From Halodesulfovibrio marinisediminis DSM 17456 (GTDB taxonomy: Bacteria > Desulfobacterota > Desulfovibrionia > Desulfovibrionales > Desulfovibrionaceae): a DNA stretch of 64,000 nucleotides. The translations under genes were made by a program, and so were the position numbers. The notes below the pieces were generated by a model, which searched no databases, was not told where the DNA came from, and worked only from the letters and a program-made list of their open reading frames with translations. How positions within the stretch are numbered: the stretch's first letter is position 1; each line of letters starts with the position of its first letter. Below, one piece after another: positions 15,896 to 25,251 of the stretch. The stretch is from contig NZ_FSRG01000005.1 of assembly GCF_900129975.1 (NCBI RefSeq), positions 186,001 through 250,000 of the forward strand. Reading direction: 5' to 3'.

Positions 15896-17620
15896 ATGTC
15901 TCTCATCATCAACAATAACTCTATGGCGAATACTGCAGCTCGTAACCTTAACACTGCATACAAACAGTTGACTGAGTCTACGGAACGACTTTCTTCTGGT
16001 ATGCGTATTAACAGCGCAGCTGATGACGCCGCAGGTCTTGCTGTACGTGAAATGATGCGTGCACAAGTAACAACATTGAATCAGGGGGTTCGTAACGCAA
16101 ACGATGCGATTTCCATGATTCAGACTGCTGATGGTGCTCTTTCTGTAATCGACGAAAAGCTTATTCGTATGAATGAGCTTGCGGAGCAGGCTGCAACCGG
16201 TACATATACTGATGAACAGCGTGCGATTATCGATCAGGAATATCAGACCATGGCAGATGAGATTACCCGTATTTCCGACTCAACTGACTTTAACGGTCAG
16301 AACCTGCTTAATGGGGCACTTGAAGAAGGTTCCAGCTACGAGGACGCAGACGGAAATACGCAGACTGGTTCAGCACTGACTGTTCACTTCGGTACCGGTA
16401 ACGATGCTGATGAAGATAAGTACAGCATTGAAATCGAAGATGTTAGTTCTGGTGCATTGGGGGTTGGTAGTGACTCTCTGGATTATGAGATCAACGACGA
16501 AGGGCTTGTAACTACTAAAGACGGTAATGCAATTTACCAGAATGAAAATGGTGACGTGTACATCGAAGGTGATGATCCTGCAGTAACAGGTGCTCCTGCC
16601 GGGTATACTCAGGTTCAGCTTCAGAAAAAGGACTTAGCAGACCCGACAGCAGATGATACGGCGATAGCAGAATTAGAAAGTCAGGTTACTATTCCTGCGG
16701 CAGGTACCGCTGGTGCTATTACTGTTGACGGTTCCTCTATTCACGGAACTATCGATGCAGATGGCAACCTTTCCTACTCTGTTGACGGTACTGCTGATGC
16801 AACCACAGATCTTGCTGTAAACGCCGCAGGAGAGCTTACTTTCGGTACAGGTGGTACTGCAAAGGCCGTGTACACAACCACAGATGCTGACGGAAACGTA
16901 TCCCTTAAAGTTTCTGCAGACGGAACTATTCCGGAAGCTGGTACTGCCGTTGATGTGGGCGCAGACGGTTCTCTTACTGTTAATGTTGATGGCGTAGATC
17001 AGAAACTGCTTACTTCTACAGCAGCAGATGGTTCTGCTAAGTACTTCATTGCAGGCGTATCTTCAGATGTTCCTGCTGATGCTTCAGCAATGAATGTTGC
17101 AGCAGATTCTGTAGAGCAGAACTTTGAAGTTGGTTCAGATGGTGTTGCAACTTTAGGGGCCGTAACAGTTCAGAAGGGTGCAACAGGCTACGGCTTGACC
17201 GCAGCAACTGCTGGTGCCGGTGCAGCTGATGCTAGTTTCGAAATGACAGTGACAACTGCATCAGATGAAGAAATTGCAAGTTTTGAACAAGAACTTGGTA
17301 AAACAGACGAGTATGCAGGCTCCAGTATTGCAACTCAGGAAGGTGCTCAGGCTGCTCTTGGTGCAATCCAGAAAGCAATTGAGATGAAAGATAAAAACCG
17401 TGCAAACCTTGGTGCGTACGAAAATCGTCTTGAAGCTACTATCTCTAACCTTGAAATTCAGAGTGAAAACCTCTCTGCAGCTGAGTCCCGTATTTCCGAT
17501 GTGGACGTAGCAACTGAAATGACTGAATACACCTTACGTCAGACCATTTCTCAGGCTGCAACATCAATGCTCGCACAGGCTAACTCCCTGCCGCAGAACG
17601 CATTGAAACTTATTGGATAA
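15896..17620 (+). CDS. fliC: Flagellin 1
   Basis: A 574-residue flagellin, the filament subunit. The start at 15896 sits right after an Shine-Dalgarno hairpin; the longer in-frame start at 15836 has no family match. The N-terminal D0/D1 region (SLIINNNSMANTAARNLN, STERLSSGMRINSAADDAAG) and the C-terminal D1/D0 region (NRANLGAYENRLEATISNLE, ending ANSLPQNALKLIG) are conserved. The middle ~300 residues are a variable Ala/Gly/Asp-rich surface domain with repeated DADGN and DGSLTVNV-like strands. The second flagellin gene follows 335 bases later with nearly identical ends. Secretion goes through the flagellar export apparatus, so no signal peptide is expected. Confidence 0.96.
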   Translation: MSLIINNNSMANTAARNLNTAYKQLTESTERLSSGMRINSAADDAAGLAVREMMRAQVTTLNQGVRNANDAISMIQTADGALSVIDEKLIRMNELAEQAATGTYTDEQRAIIDQEYQTMADEITRISDSTDFNGQNLLNGALEEGSSYEDADGNTQTGSALTVHFGTGNDADEDKYSIEIEDVSSGALGVGSDSLDYEINDEGLVTTKDGNAIYQNENGDVYIEGDDPAVTGAPAGYTQVQLQKKDLADPTADDTAIAELESQVTIPAAGTAGAITVDGSSIHGTIDADGNLSYSVDGTADATTDLAVNAAGELTFGTGGTAKAVYTTTDADGNVSLKVSADGTIPEAGTAVDVGADGSLTVNVDGVDQKLLTSTAADGSAKYFIAGVSSDVPADASAMNVAADSVEQNFEVGSDGVATLGAVTVQKGATGYGLTAATAGAGAADASFEMTVTTASDEEIASFEQELGKTDEYAGSSIATQEGAQAALGAIQKAIEMKDKNRANLGAYENRLEATISNLEIQSENLSAAESRISDVDVATEMTEYTLRQTISQAATSMLAQANSLPQNALKLIG

Positions 17621-17627
17621 GTAATTT

Positions 17628-17652
17628 AAAGCCGTCCGACTTTTTCGGCTTT
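17628..17652 (+). terminator. Small hairpin after flagellin 1
   Basis: AAAGCCG and CGGCTTT arms around an 11-nt loop, eight bases after the stop. There is no long U tract after it, so it may act with the stronger hairpin downstream. Confidence 0.4.
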
Positions 17653-17668
17653 ACGCTATAATGACTTA

Positions 17669-17705
17669 CCGCCCCTGGTTTTTCCAGGGATCAGGGGCGG
17701 TTTTT
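17669..17705 (+). terminator. Terminator of flagellin 1
   Basis: Arms CCGCCCCTG and CAGGGGCGG around a 14-nt loop, followed by TTTTT. A textbook intrinsic terminator. Confidence 0.85.
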
Positions 17706-17848
17706 CATACAAATAAATATTTGCAGCGCAAACAATCTCGCAAGAACTGTAAAGGGCTTGTGAGTTTTTGTTTGCGCTTTTTTAGTAAGTATAAAGAATG
17801 TGTTAAGGCGGTGCTTTTTTACATGAAAAACCAGTAAAAGCATATATT

Positions 17849-17952
17849 GCTTTATAAACGAAATCGTAAGCCTCCGCGTATTTATATGCATAGCGTAAAG
17901 CAAAAAACAAAAAAGTCATTGCAAGGATGCAGAATTACAAACCTGGAGGTTT
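17849..17952 (+). promoter_or_regulatory. Promoter region and CsrA-like leader of flagellin 2
   Basis: Repeats the flagellin 1 arrangement: GCTTTATAAAC at 17849-17859, CTCCG box at 17872-17876, then GCAAGGATGC at 17921-17930 and the Shine-Dalgarno hairpin AAACC-TGGA-GGTTT at 17939-17952. The last 40 bases before the ATG are almost identical to those of flagellin 1. Confidence 0.5.
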
Positions 17953-17955
17953 ACT

Positions 17956-19674
17956 ATGTCTCTCATCATCAACAACAACTCTATGGCAAATACCGCAGCT
18001 CGCAACCTTAATACTGCTTATGCAGACTTGACCAAGTCTACAGAGCGTCTTTCTTCCGGCATGCGTATTAACAGCGCTGCTGATGACGCTGCAGGTCTTG
18101 CTGTACGCGAAATGATGCGTGCACAGGTTACAACATTGAATCAGGGTATTCGTAACGCAAACGATGCTATTTCTATGATTCAGACTGCTGATGGTGCCCT
18201 GTCTGTTATTGATGAAAAGCTTATTCGAATGAATGAGTTAGCAGAGCAGGCTGCTACCGGTACCTACACCGATGAGCAGCGCGCTATTATTGATCAGGAA
18301 TACCAGTCTATGGCGGACGAAATTACCCGTATTTCTGATTCAACAGATTTTAACGGTACGAATTTATTGGATGGATCCCTCGATGAAGGTGTGGAATACA
18401 TCGATGGTGACGGGCAGCCTCAGACCGGTAGTTCCATGACGATCCATTTCGGAACCGGAAACGACGCAGACGAAGACAAATATTCAATTAATATTGAAGA
18501 CGTAAGTGCAGATGCGTTGGGTCTTGGTAGTGGTTCCTTAGACTACAAGATTGATGCAGACGGTTTTGCAACAACGCAGGACGGAAAAGATATCTACCAG
18601 AACAGCGATGGCGAGATCTACATTGATGGCACTGACCCGACAATGGATGCTGCAAAACTTGCTGCTCAGGGGTATTCACAGGTTCAGTTGAAAGAGAGAG
18701 TTGTTGCTGATTCTGCGGAAGAACAACAGGCAATAGATGATCTTGTAGCCAGTGGTGAGGTAACTATCGGTACAGCTCATACTGCTGCAATGGGTGGCGC
18801 TGATACCGCAATTACCTTTGATGGAGCCAGCCTGAACACGAGTTTCGATGCAGATGGTAACTTGGTTTATAACGTGGGCGGTGCTGCTAACACTGAAATT
18901 CAGGCTGATACAGGTATGCTGCTTGTTGATGGCAATGCAATGTACGCAACCATTGATGCAGACGGAACTGTTACCCTCAACCAATCTACGTCTGCAACTG
19001 TGCCTGAAGCAGGGTACCCAGTTATTGTAGGAGCTAATGGCGATCTTACCGTCAATATCGGTGGTGAAGACAAGCACCTGTTGACCTCAACTGCGTCTGA
19101 TGGCTCTGCTCAGTACTTCATTGAAGATGAATCTGCTGAAATTCCTGCAGGCTCTTCGGTAATGAATATTGCTCAGGATGCAGTGGATCAGGGTTTTGCT
19201 ATTAATTCAGATGGAAGCGCAAATCTTGGCGCTGCTGCAGTGAACATCAACGGTGGTAGTTATGAGCTTGCAGGTGGTACTGCTGCAAACTTTGCTATGA
19301 GTGTTTCCATGATTCCTGATGATGAAGTCGCTGCGTTCGAAAAAGAGCTTGGAAAAACAGAGCAGTATGCTGGTTCAAGTATTGCGACTCAGGAAGGTGC
19401 ACAGGCCGCTCTCGATGCAATTGGAAAAGCAATTGAAATGAAAGACAAAAACCGTGCAAACCTTGGTGCGTACGAAAACCGTCTTGAAGCAACCATTTCC
19501 AACCTTGAGATTCAGGCTGAAAACCTCGGAGCTGCTGAATCCCGAATTTCAGATGTTGATGTGGCAACAGAAATGACTGAATACACCTTACGCCAGACAA
19601 TTTCTCAGGCAGCTACCTCCATGCTGGCTCAGGCAAACTCCTTGCCTGAAACTGCTTTAAAATTGATTGGTTAA
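17956..19674 (+). CDS. fliC: Flagellin 2
   Basis: A 572-residue flagellin paralogue. Its N-terminal ~170 and C-terminal ~110 residues are nearly the same as flagellin 1 (SLIINNNSMANTAARNLN at the start, ANSLPETALKLIG at the end). The central surface domain shares the strand pattern but differs in many residues. Its own promoter region, leader hairpins and terminator make it independently expressed. Two tandem flagellins commonly build composite or segmented filaments. No frameshift or truncation is seen. Confidence 0.96.
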   Translation: MSLIINNNSMANTAARNLNTAYADLTKSTERLSSGMRINSAADDAAGLAVREMMRAQVTTLNQGIRNANDAISMIQTADGALSVIDEKLIRMNELAEQAATGTYTDEQRAIIDQEYQSMADEITRISDSTDFNGTNLLDGSLDEGVEYIDGDGQPQTGSSMTIHFGTGNDADEDKYSINIEDVSADALGLGSGSLDYKIDADGFATTQDGKDIYQNSDGEIYIDGTDPTMDAAKLAAQGYSQVQLKERVVADSAEEQQAIDDLVASGEVTIGTAHTAAMGGADTAITFDGASLNTSFDADGNLVYNVGGAANTEIQADTGMLLVDGNAMYATIDADGTVTLNQSTSATVPEAGYPVIVGANGDLTVNIGGEDKHLLTSTASDGSAQYFIEDESAEIPAGSSVMNIAQDAVDQGFAINSDGSANLGAAAVNINGGSYELAGGTAANFAMSVSMIPDDEVAAFEKELGKTEQYAGSSIATQEGAQAALDAIGKAIEMKDKNRANLGAYENRLEATISNLEIQAENLGAAESRISDVDVATEMTEYTLRQTISQAATSMLAQANSLPETALKLIG

Positions 19675-19719
19675 TACCGAAAGTTTTCGGAAGCAGCAGG
19701 CAGTTTCTGCTTGCCGCAG

Positions 19720-19756
19720 GCCCCCGATTCATCTGCAGGAATCGGGGGCTTTTTTT
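19720..19756 (+). terminator. Terminator of flagellin 2
   Basis: Arms GCCCCCGATT and AATCGGGGGC around a 10-nt loop, then a T7 run, 46 bases after the stop. Confidence 0.9.
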
Positions 19757-20393
19757 GTGTTGTTTACGCTTTCTCGCGTTCCTTTTGAGGATGCTGTTTG
19801 TTGTTTTTATCATACAGATTGATAGGGGGCGATGTCGTCTTGCTCTTGTTCGTAATGCTGCTTTATCAGAGAAGATGGTCGATAGGGTGTTGTGTTTAGG
19901 GAGTATTATCGCGTGTACTCTCCCTCAATAAACTGTGAGGAGCTGTGTTCAGCATCTGGGAAATCAAGAAAAGGATAAAAAGCAATACATTACAGTGTGC
20001 TGTTCTGGTTTTGATTGCTTGCGATTGCCAAAGCAGTGCTGTCTGTGACGATAAGTAAAGTGAAGTGCTAACTCTGTAAGGCGAATTTTCCTGTACTGTC
20101 CTGTTTCTATCGTGCTGTTTTTCTTTTCTGAATGTTAGGCAAGATTTACCGCCTGATAAATCTGCACTGTAAAACTCTCCACTGGGCAAAATTTTCCGCT
20201 TTTTTTTGGGCAAAATTACACAAAAAAAAGCCTGAATCTAAAGAAAGCTTAAGCAATCTTATCCTACCTTAATCGCCTTTATCTATTTCTCAACATTTCA
20301 CTAATAAAGTCTAACTGTAACTTTAGTATAGTTTTATACAATCGTAATGTTATTGGGCATGTGTGTTGCTCCATTAGGACTATGGAGTTCAAG
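19757..20393. other. Long intergenic region between flagellin 2 and the sigma factor/hook operon
   Basis: About 640 bp with no supportable gene. It becomes strongly AT-rich from 20200 onward. It includes a short hairpin near 19898-19926, the direct repeat at 20183-20217 and presumably the promoter of the sigma factor/flgD operon near 20300-20360. Confidence 0.5.
20183..20217 (+). repeat. Direct repeat TGGGCAAAATT x2 in flagellar intergenic region
   Basis: TGGGCAAAATT at 20183-20193 and again at 20207-20217, 24 bp apart. The 15-mer AAAATTTTCCGCTTT between and overlapping them (20188-20202) is found again at 15777-15791 upstream of flagellin 1. Possible regulator-binding sites. Confidence 0.4.
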
Positions 20394-20942
20394 ATGAAAC
20401 AATGCTTACATGATAAAATAAGTGTAGATGTCTATAATGATTTCTTTGTTGATCATACATCATTAATAAAAAGAACTATTGTATCTGTGTTGAAAAAGTT
20501 TAACTCACGCATAGATGCAAACGTTGTAGATGACATTTATCAAAACGTTGCGCTTAAAATTATCAAAAATAACTATCTTGAAAGATATGATAGTAAAAAA
20601 GCAAAGTTATCATCTTGGATTTACGTCATAGTTGAATCTTCTATTATTGATGACATAAGAAAACAACAAAAACACAAAACGGAAACATTAGATGAAACTT
20701 TTGCAATAGGCGTTACAACGCATTTCTTTTCTGTAAGAAACTACATCCCAAAAAGTTTACTTACTGAAAGACAAATGGAGATTTTGATTCTCACTATTGA
20801 AAAAGACTATTCAACAAAAGAAGCTTCAACTGTGCTGTCACTATCGGAGAGTGCTGTCCGATGCATGAAGCATCAGGCGCTACGACGTTTACGTAATTAC
20901 TACACTAAATATGACTCCTACGGGGGAAAACATGACCATTAG
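20394..20942 (+). CDS. Small sigma-70-family RNA polymerase sigma factor within flagellar operon
   Basis: A 182-residue sigma factor. The ATG at 20394 follows GGAG with a six-base spacer; the longer frame from 20361 has no ribosome binding site. Region 2 is visible (DDIYQNVALKIIKNNYLE, AKLSSWIYVIVESSIIDDIR), and region 4 has a helix-turn-helix (LTERQMEILILTIEKDY, LSLSESAVRCMKHQALRRLR). No region 3 or anti-sigma partner is seen. Its 3' end overlaps the flgD start by 11 bases, so it is co-transcribed and probably translationally coupled with the hook genes. It is much richer in A and T than all its neighbours. It is not a recognisable FliA. It could direct late flagellar genes, or be an acquired ECF-like factor; this is inference. 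Confidence 0.8.
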   Translation: MKQCLHDKISVDVYNDFFVDHTSLIKRTIVSVLKKFNSRIDANVVDDIYQNVALKIIKNNYLERYDSKKAKLSSWIYVIVESSIIDDIRKQQKHKTETLDETFAIGVTTHFFSVRNYIPKSLLTERQMEILILTIEKDYSTKEASTVLSLSESAVRCMKHQALRRLRNYYTKYDSYGGKHDH

Positions 20943-21606
20943 CAGTGTCAACTCCAGCCAAGATATTACGACTATGGCAGTTCAAAGTAACAGCAGCAGC
21001 TCGCTTACCGAAACCGACTTTATGTTGCTGCTCGCAACCGAGCTTCAATATCAGGACCCGACTGAGCCTATGGATACCGACAAGCTGACAGAGCAAACCT
21101 GCATGTTTGCGCAGTTGGATGAACTGCAGAACTTAGGCGATCAGCTTGCGGATTTGGAGGAGACATTGGGCAACAGTGGCGATCCTGTTTCCTATCTTGG
21201 ACAGGACGTAACTGTTGAAGGAGATACGCTTGTTCTTACGGAAGGCGAATCTTCTGATGTCACTGTGTATCTGGAGGGAGACGCTGATTCTGTCATCATC
21301 GATATCTACGATGCATCCGGCAATATCGTTTCTATGCAGAACTGGGGCTCCATGCCTGCTGGTTCACATGAGTTGGATTGGGATGGAACGTTACTGACCG
21401 GTGATACAGCTACTGACGGCACCTATACAGTTAAGGTGCGTGCACAGGATGAGAATGGACAGGATATAGGCGCAGCAACAACTATTAAGGATACAGTTGT
21501 ATCTGTTTCTAACGGAACTGATGGAGCAGTGTTTACCCTGAAGAGTGGTGCAGTTGTAAACTACATGGATATTATTTCAGTCAGCCTTGGTGAGGAGAAA
21601 GCGTAA
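20932..21606 (+). CDS. flgD: Flagellar hook assembly (hook-capping) protein FlgD
   Basis: A 224-residue FlgD. The ATG at 20932 follows GGGGGAAAAC. The N-terminal conserved block (TETDFMLLLATELQYQDPTEPMD, in part) and TEQTCMFAQLDELQNL are typical, followed by the Ig/tudor-like region (IIDIYDASGNIV, TDGTYTVKV). FlgD forms the cap on which hook subunits assemble, so its location directly before flgE is expected. It overlaps the sigma factor gene by 11 bases and flgE by one. Confidence 0.93.
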   Translation: MTISSVNSSQDITTMAVQSNSSSSLTETDFMLLLATELQYQDPTEPMDTDKLTEQTCMFAQLDELQNLGDQLADLEETLGNSGDPVSYLGQDVTVEGDTLVLTEGESSDVTVYLEGDADSVIIDIYDASGNIVSMQNWGSMPAGSHELDWDGTLLTGDTATDGTYTVKVRAQDENGQDIGAATTIKDTVVSVSNGTDGAVFTLKSGAVVNYMDIISVSLGEEKA

Positions 21607-23207
21607 TGAGTATTACAGGTTCAATGTACAACGGTATTTCCGGGTTGCAGGCGCAGAGTCAGGCAACACTGGTTGTCAGTAACAACCTTGCTAACTCCAG
21701 CACTGTAGGTTTCAAAAGTTCCAGTGTTATCTTTCAAGATGTTTTCTACGAAACAGTAAACGCAGGACAGACTGGTAATGGTGTTTCTGTAGCAAATATC
21801 GACACTGATTTTTCACAGGGGTCATACCAGTCAACAGGTTCCAATACAGACCTTGCCATAACCGGAGACGGGTACTTTATGGTGAAGGATCCGAATAACG
21901 GGGCTGTGTACTACACCCGTGCCGGTAACTTTGATTTTGATGAAGAAGGCTACCTTGTAGATCCTGAAGGTAACCGTGTGCAGGGCTGGGAGATGGAGAA
22001 CGGCAGCCCTACCGGTGCGATTGGTGATATCAAGATTGATGACTCGCAGTCTCCGCCGAAGGCTACAAATAGTATCCAGATGTCTCTCAACCTCAATGCT
22101 TCCGCAGAGGATAACAGCACAGCGACAGTTGATGATAATGGAACTCCGGGTGACCCGACAGATGATACTACCAGCTGCGCTTACACTGCACTTTTTGACA
22201 TGTATGACGGAACTGCGTCTCCGCCACTTGATCAGAGCCGGTATGAATATCAGTCCACAATTACCGTGTATGACGAAGCAGGTGGAACACATGAGCTGAC
22301 CGTATATATGGACCCTGTTTCTGTGGATGCGGATGGGAATACTGTATGGGAATACACCGTAGCCAGTAATCCCGGTGAGGATATGCGAGAAGGTTTTGAA
22401 GGAACTGAAGCTGCCGGTCTTCTTATGGCAGGTACAATCACGTTTTCTCCTTCAGGAGCCATGTCTTCCATGACTGCGTACACTCCGGTGGCATCTACTG
22501 GTGGGGCTTTCGATGGTAAGGACCCGTCTAACTGGACGCTTGCAGAATTTGATGATGCCGGTGTTCCGCTTTTAGAGGCTAACTTCTCAGGCAGTGACGA
22601 GAATCAGAAGATTTCTATGAATTTCGGAATGGTGAACAAAGACCATGATACAGGAAACGGCTGGGCTGGTGCGGTGGATAACGATAGTGACGGGGCAGTA
22701 ACGCTTGCGGATTTGCAGAACAGTGGCGCAGACGTTGATTATACTGATCTGCCGGGCTTCAATGATCCATATATCAACTACTCTGCGACAACCTGTTATG
22801 AGTCCAGTTCTGCAACATTAGGTTTGTATCAGGACGGGTTTTCAACTGGTACGTTACAGAATGTCACTGTTGATCAGGCAGGTGCTATCAGTGGTGAGTA
22901 CTCTAATGGTCAGACTATCCAGTTGTACAATCTCGGGATAGCCGATTTCGCCAACGAGGATGGACTAAGTGCGCAGGGTGGTAACAAGTTTCTTGCCACT
23001 GCGGAATCCGGAGAGGCTATTGTTGGTATTCCGGGTGTTGGCGGTATGGGAGGTATCCTTTCTAATACGTTGGAAATTTCCAACGTGGATATGGCGCAGG
23101 AAATGACTAACCTGATTATCCTGCAATCTGCGTATCAGGCAAACAGTAAGGTTATTACAACCGCGGATACTCTGTTGCAGACAGCTATTAATCTGAAGCG
23201 GAACTAG
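21606..23207 (+). CDS. flgE: Flagellar hook protein FlgE
   Basis: A 533-residue hook protein. The N-terminal rod/hook signature is SMYNGISGLQAQSQATLVVS with NNLANSSTVGFKSS. The C-terminal signature is NVDMAQEMTNLIILQSAYQA followed by NSKVITTADTLLQ. The middle is acidic with DGD/DNGT-type loops. It polymerises into the flexible hook joining rod and filament. Its start codon shares a base with the flgD stop (TAATG). Confidence 0.95.
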   Translation: MSITGSMYNGISGLQAQSQATLVVSNNLANSSTVGFKSSSVIFQDVFYETVNAGQTGNGVSVANIDTDFSQGSYQSTGSNTDLAITGDGYFMVKDPNNGAVYYTRAGNFDFDEEGYLVDPEGNRVQGWEMENGSPTGAIGDIKIDDSQSPPKATNSIQMSLNLNASAEDNSTATVDDNGTPGDPTDDTTSCAYTALFDMYDGTASPPLDQSRYEYQSTITVYDEAGGTHELTVYMDPVSVDADGNTVWEYTVASNPGEDMREGFEGTEAAGLLMAGTITFSPSGAMSSMTAYTPVASTGGAFDGKDPSNWTLAEFDDAGVPLLEANFSGSDENQKISMNFGMVNKDHDTGNGWAGAVDNDSDGAVTLADLQNSGADVDYTDLPGFNDPYINYSATTCYESSSATLGLYQDGFSTGTLQNVTVDQAGAISGEYSNGQTIQLYNLGIADFANEDGLSAQGGNKFLATAESGEAIVGIPGVGGMGGILSNTLEISNVDMAQEMTNLIILQSAYQANSKVITTADTLLQTAINLKRN

Positions 23208-23229
23208 TTCCTGTTCATGAGGAGGACGC

Positions 23230-25242
23230 ATGATTAATGCTATCTACAACACCGGTCTGAACGGCATGGTCAACTCGCAGGCCAGCGTTAATGTAACCAC
23301 GAACAACATCGCTAATGCAGATGTGGCGGGGTATAAGAAGCAGACTCCAATTTATCAGACTTCAAGTTCCATTCAGACTCATGGGCTGACAGTTGGCACT
23401 GGCGCACAGATTGCCGGTATAGAGGCATCCATGAACTACTTTGTGGAGCAGCAGTATTTGGCAACATCTTCTGAAGCTGCAAAGTACAACCAGCAGCTTA
23501 GTTACCAGATGCAATTGGAAAGTACTCTCGGACAGTCTGACACAACTGGTTTGAACGCTGCACTGAGTGGATTTTTTAGCGCGTGGAATACTCTTGCTGC
23601 TGACCCGACCCAACCGGGGGCATGGGAAGAAGTGTTCAGTACTGCTCAAGGTATCGCGACTACTTATAATGATACCTACGCGCAGATGGAAAAGATCTAC
23701 CAGTCCATTGATCAGGAAATTTCTGCTCAGGTTTCAGAAGCAAATGTTCTTATTGATGAGATTGCAGCACTGAATGCGCAGGTAGCAGCCAACCCTTCAG
23801 ATAATCAGGCAGTTGATGCACGAGATCAGGCCATTCGTGAACTTTCTACCTATACGAATATTACTGTTGAGTATCAGACGGACGGAACAGTTACCGTACT
23901 GGCTGAAGGCCGGTATGCTCTGGTTGAAGGGCAGGAAACACATCATCTTTCCCACCAGCCTGCGCAGTCTCGTGAATCCTTGATGCCGTCCTCTACGTAT
24001 GACGGTGGCGTAGAATTTAAGGGTGATTCCAGTGAAGAGATTATGATCGAATTCATTGATGACACCCATTACTATGCATCGCTTGATGGTGGGAAAACAT
24101 GGATTACTGACGAAAGCGGTAACCCTGTGGTCTATGAAGCAGGCGACGCGGACGATCCTGAGAATGTTGCCGGAGTAGATATCTGGTTTTCAACAAACTC
24201 AGGAACTCATGCCACTGGCGATAGATACATCATAACTCCTAAGTCCGGTCTGTATCTGGAAAAAGGGGACGGCTCATATTTGAATCTGACCCCGATGACA
24301 GATGATCAGGGTGTGCTGGCTCAGGATAAGGCAACTTCCGGTTCCATCGCAGGTTTATTCATTACCCGTGATGATTCCATAAAGCCTACTATGGATGCCA
24401 TGGATGGGTTGGCCGAGGCACTGATCTGGGAAACAAATGTGTTGCATTCCAAAGGAGCAGGGCTGGAACATCATACAAGCCTTTCTGGTTCCTATGATGT
24501 GAAAGACGCCACTGTGCCGCTTTCGGAAAGCGGGTTGTACTTTGCAGATAGGCTTGAGGCAGGAACCGTTGAGTATGTCTTATATAATGATGACGGTTCA
24601 GTTGCTTCTACTGTGTCCATTGATGTTGATCCGGTCACAGATTCCCTTGATGACATTGCAACAAAGATTAATACCGCATCTGGCGGAGACCTTACAGCAA
24701 CAGTAACTGCGGAAGGCACGCTTGAACTGGCGTCCGGCTCGGGCTTGTCGTTTGAAGTAGCGCAAGATGATGCCAACCTGATGGCAGGGGTGGGGCTGAA
24801 TACCTTTTTTACAGGTACCTCTGCCGATGCCATTGCTGTAAACGGGTACGTTGCCAACAACCCACAGCATATTAATGCTGGCAGCGTAAATGAAGATGGC
24901 TCTGTAGTCAGCGGTGATAACAGCATTGCTTTTCAGCTTGCGGCGCTTGCGGAGCAGGATGTGTCTATTACCGTTGGCACCGTGACCTACACGGATTCGC
25001 TTTCAAGTTTTTCCAGTATGATTGTGTCGGACGTAGGTGCAGATGTGATGCTTGCAGAACAGAATCAGGTATATGCACAGGGTTCCAATGAGTATTACTA
25101 CGACTACCAGCTTTCTTCCAGCGGCGTGAACGTTGATGAGGAACAGGTCAACCTTATTAAATACCAGCAGCAGTATGAAGCATGTGTGAAGGTTATTACT
25201 ACAGCACGTGACATGCTCGATGAAGTGTTGGACATGCTCTAG
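23230..25242 (+). CDS. flgK: Flagellar hook-associated protein 1 FlgK
   Basis: A 670-residue FlgK, the first hook-filament junction protein. The N-terminus has INAIYNTGLNGMVNSQASVN and TTNNIANADVAGYKKQ. A helical domain contains ALSGFFSAWNTLAADPTQPG, and the C-terminus shows SSGVNVDEEQVNLIKYQQQY and CVKVITTARDMLDEVLDML. A ribosome binding site (GAGGAGG) precedes the start at 23230. Somewhat longer than enterobacterial FlgK through its central insertion. Confidence 0.94.
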   Translation: MINAIYNTGLNGMVNSQASVNVTTNNIANADVAGYKKQTPIYQTSSSIQTHGLTVGTGAQIAGIEASMNYFVEQQYLATSSEAAKYNQQLSYQMQLESTLGQSDTTGLNAALSGFFSAWNTLAADPTQPGAWEEVFSTAQGIATTYNDTYAQMEKIYQSIDQEISAQVSEANVLIDEIAALNAQVAANPSDNQAVDARDQAIRELSTYTNITVEYQTDGTVTVLAEGRYALVEGQETHHLSHQPAQSRESLMPSSTYDGGVEFKGDSSEEIMIEFIDDTHYYASLDGGKTWITDESGNPVVYEAGDADDPENVAGVDIWFSTNSGTHATGDRYIITPKSGLYLEKGDGSYLNLTPMTDDQGVLAQDKATSGSIAGLFITRDDSIKPTMDAMDGLAEALIWETNVLHSKGAGLEHHTSLSGSYDVKDATVPLSESGLYFADRLEAGTVEYVLYNDDGSVASTVSIDVDPVTDSLDDIATKINTASGGDLTATVTAEGTLELASGSGLSFEVAQDDANLMAGVGLNTFFTGTSADAIAVNGYVANNPQHINAGSVNEDGSVVSGDNSIAFQLAALAEQDVSITVGTVTYTDSLSSFSSMIVSDVGADVMLAEQNQVYAQGSNEYYYDYQLSSSGVNVDEEQVNLIKYQQQYEACVKVITTARDMLDEVLDML

Positions 25243-25251
25243 GAGGTCGTC

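Noticed and set aside
16000-19600. Possible recent flagellin duplication by an insertion sequence
   Set aside because: No transposase, terminal repeats or target-site duplications seen around the two flagellin genes.
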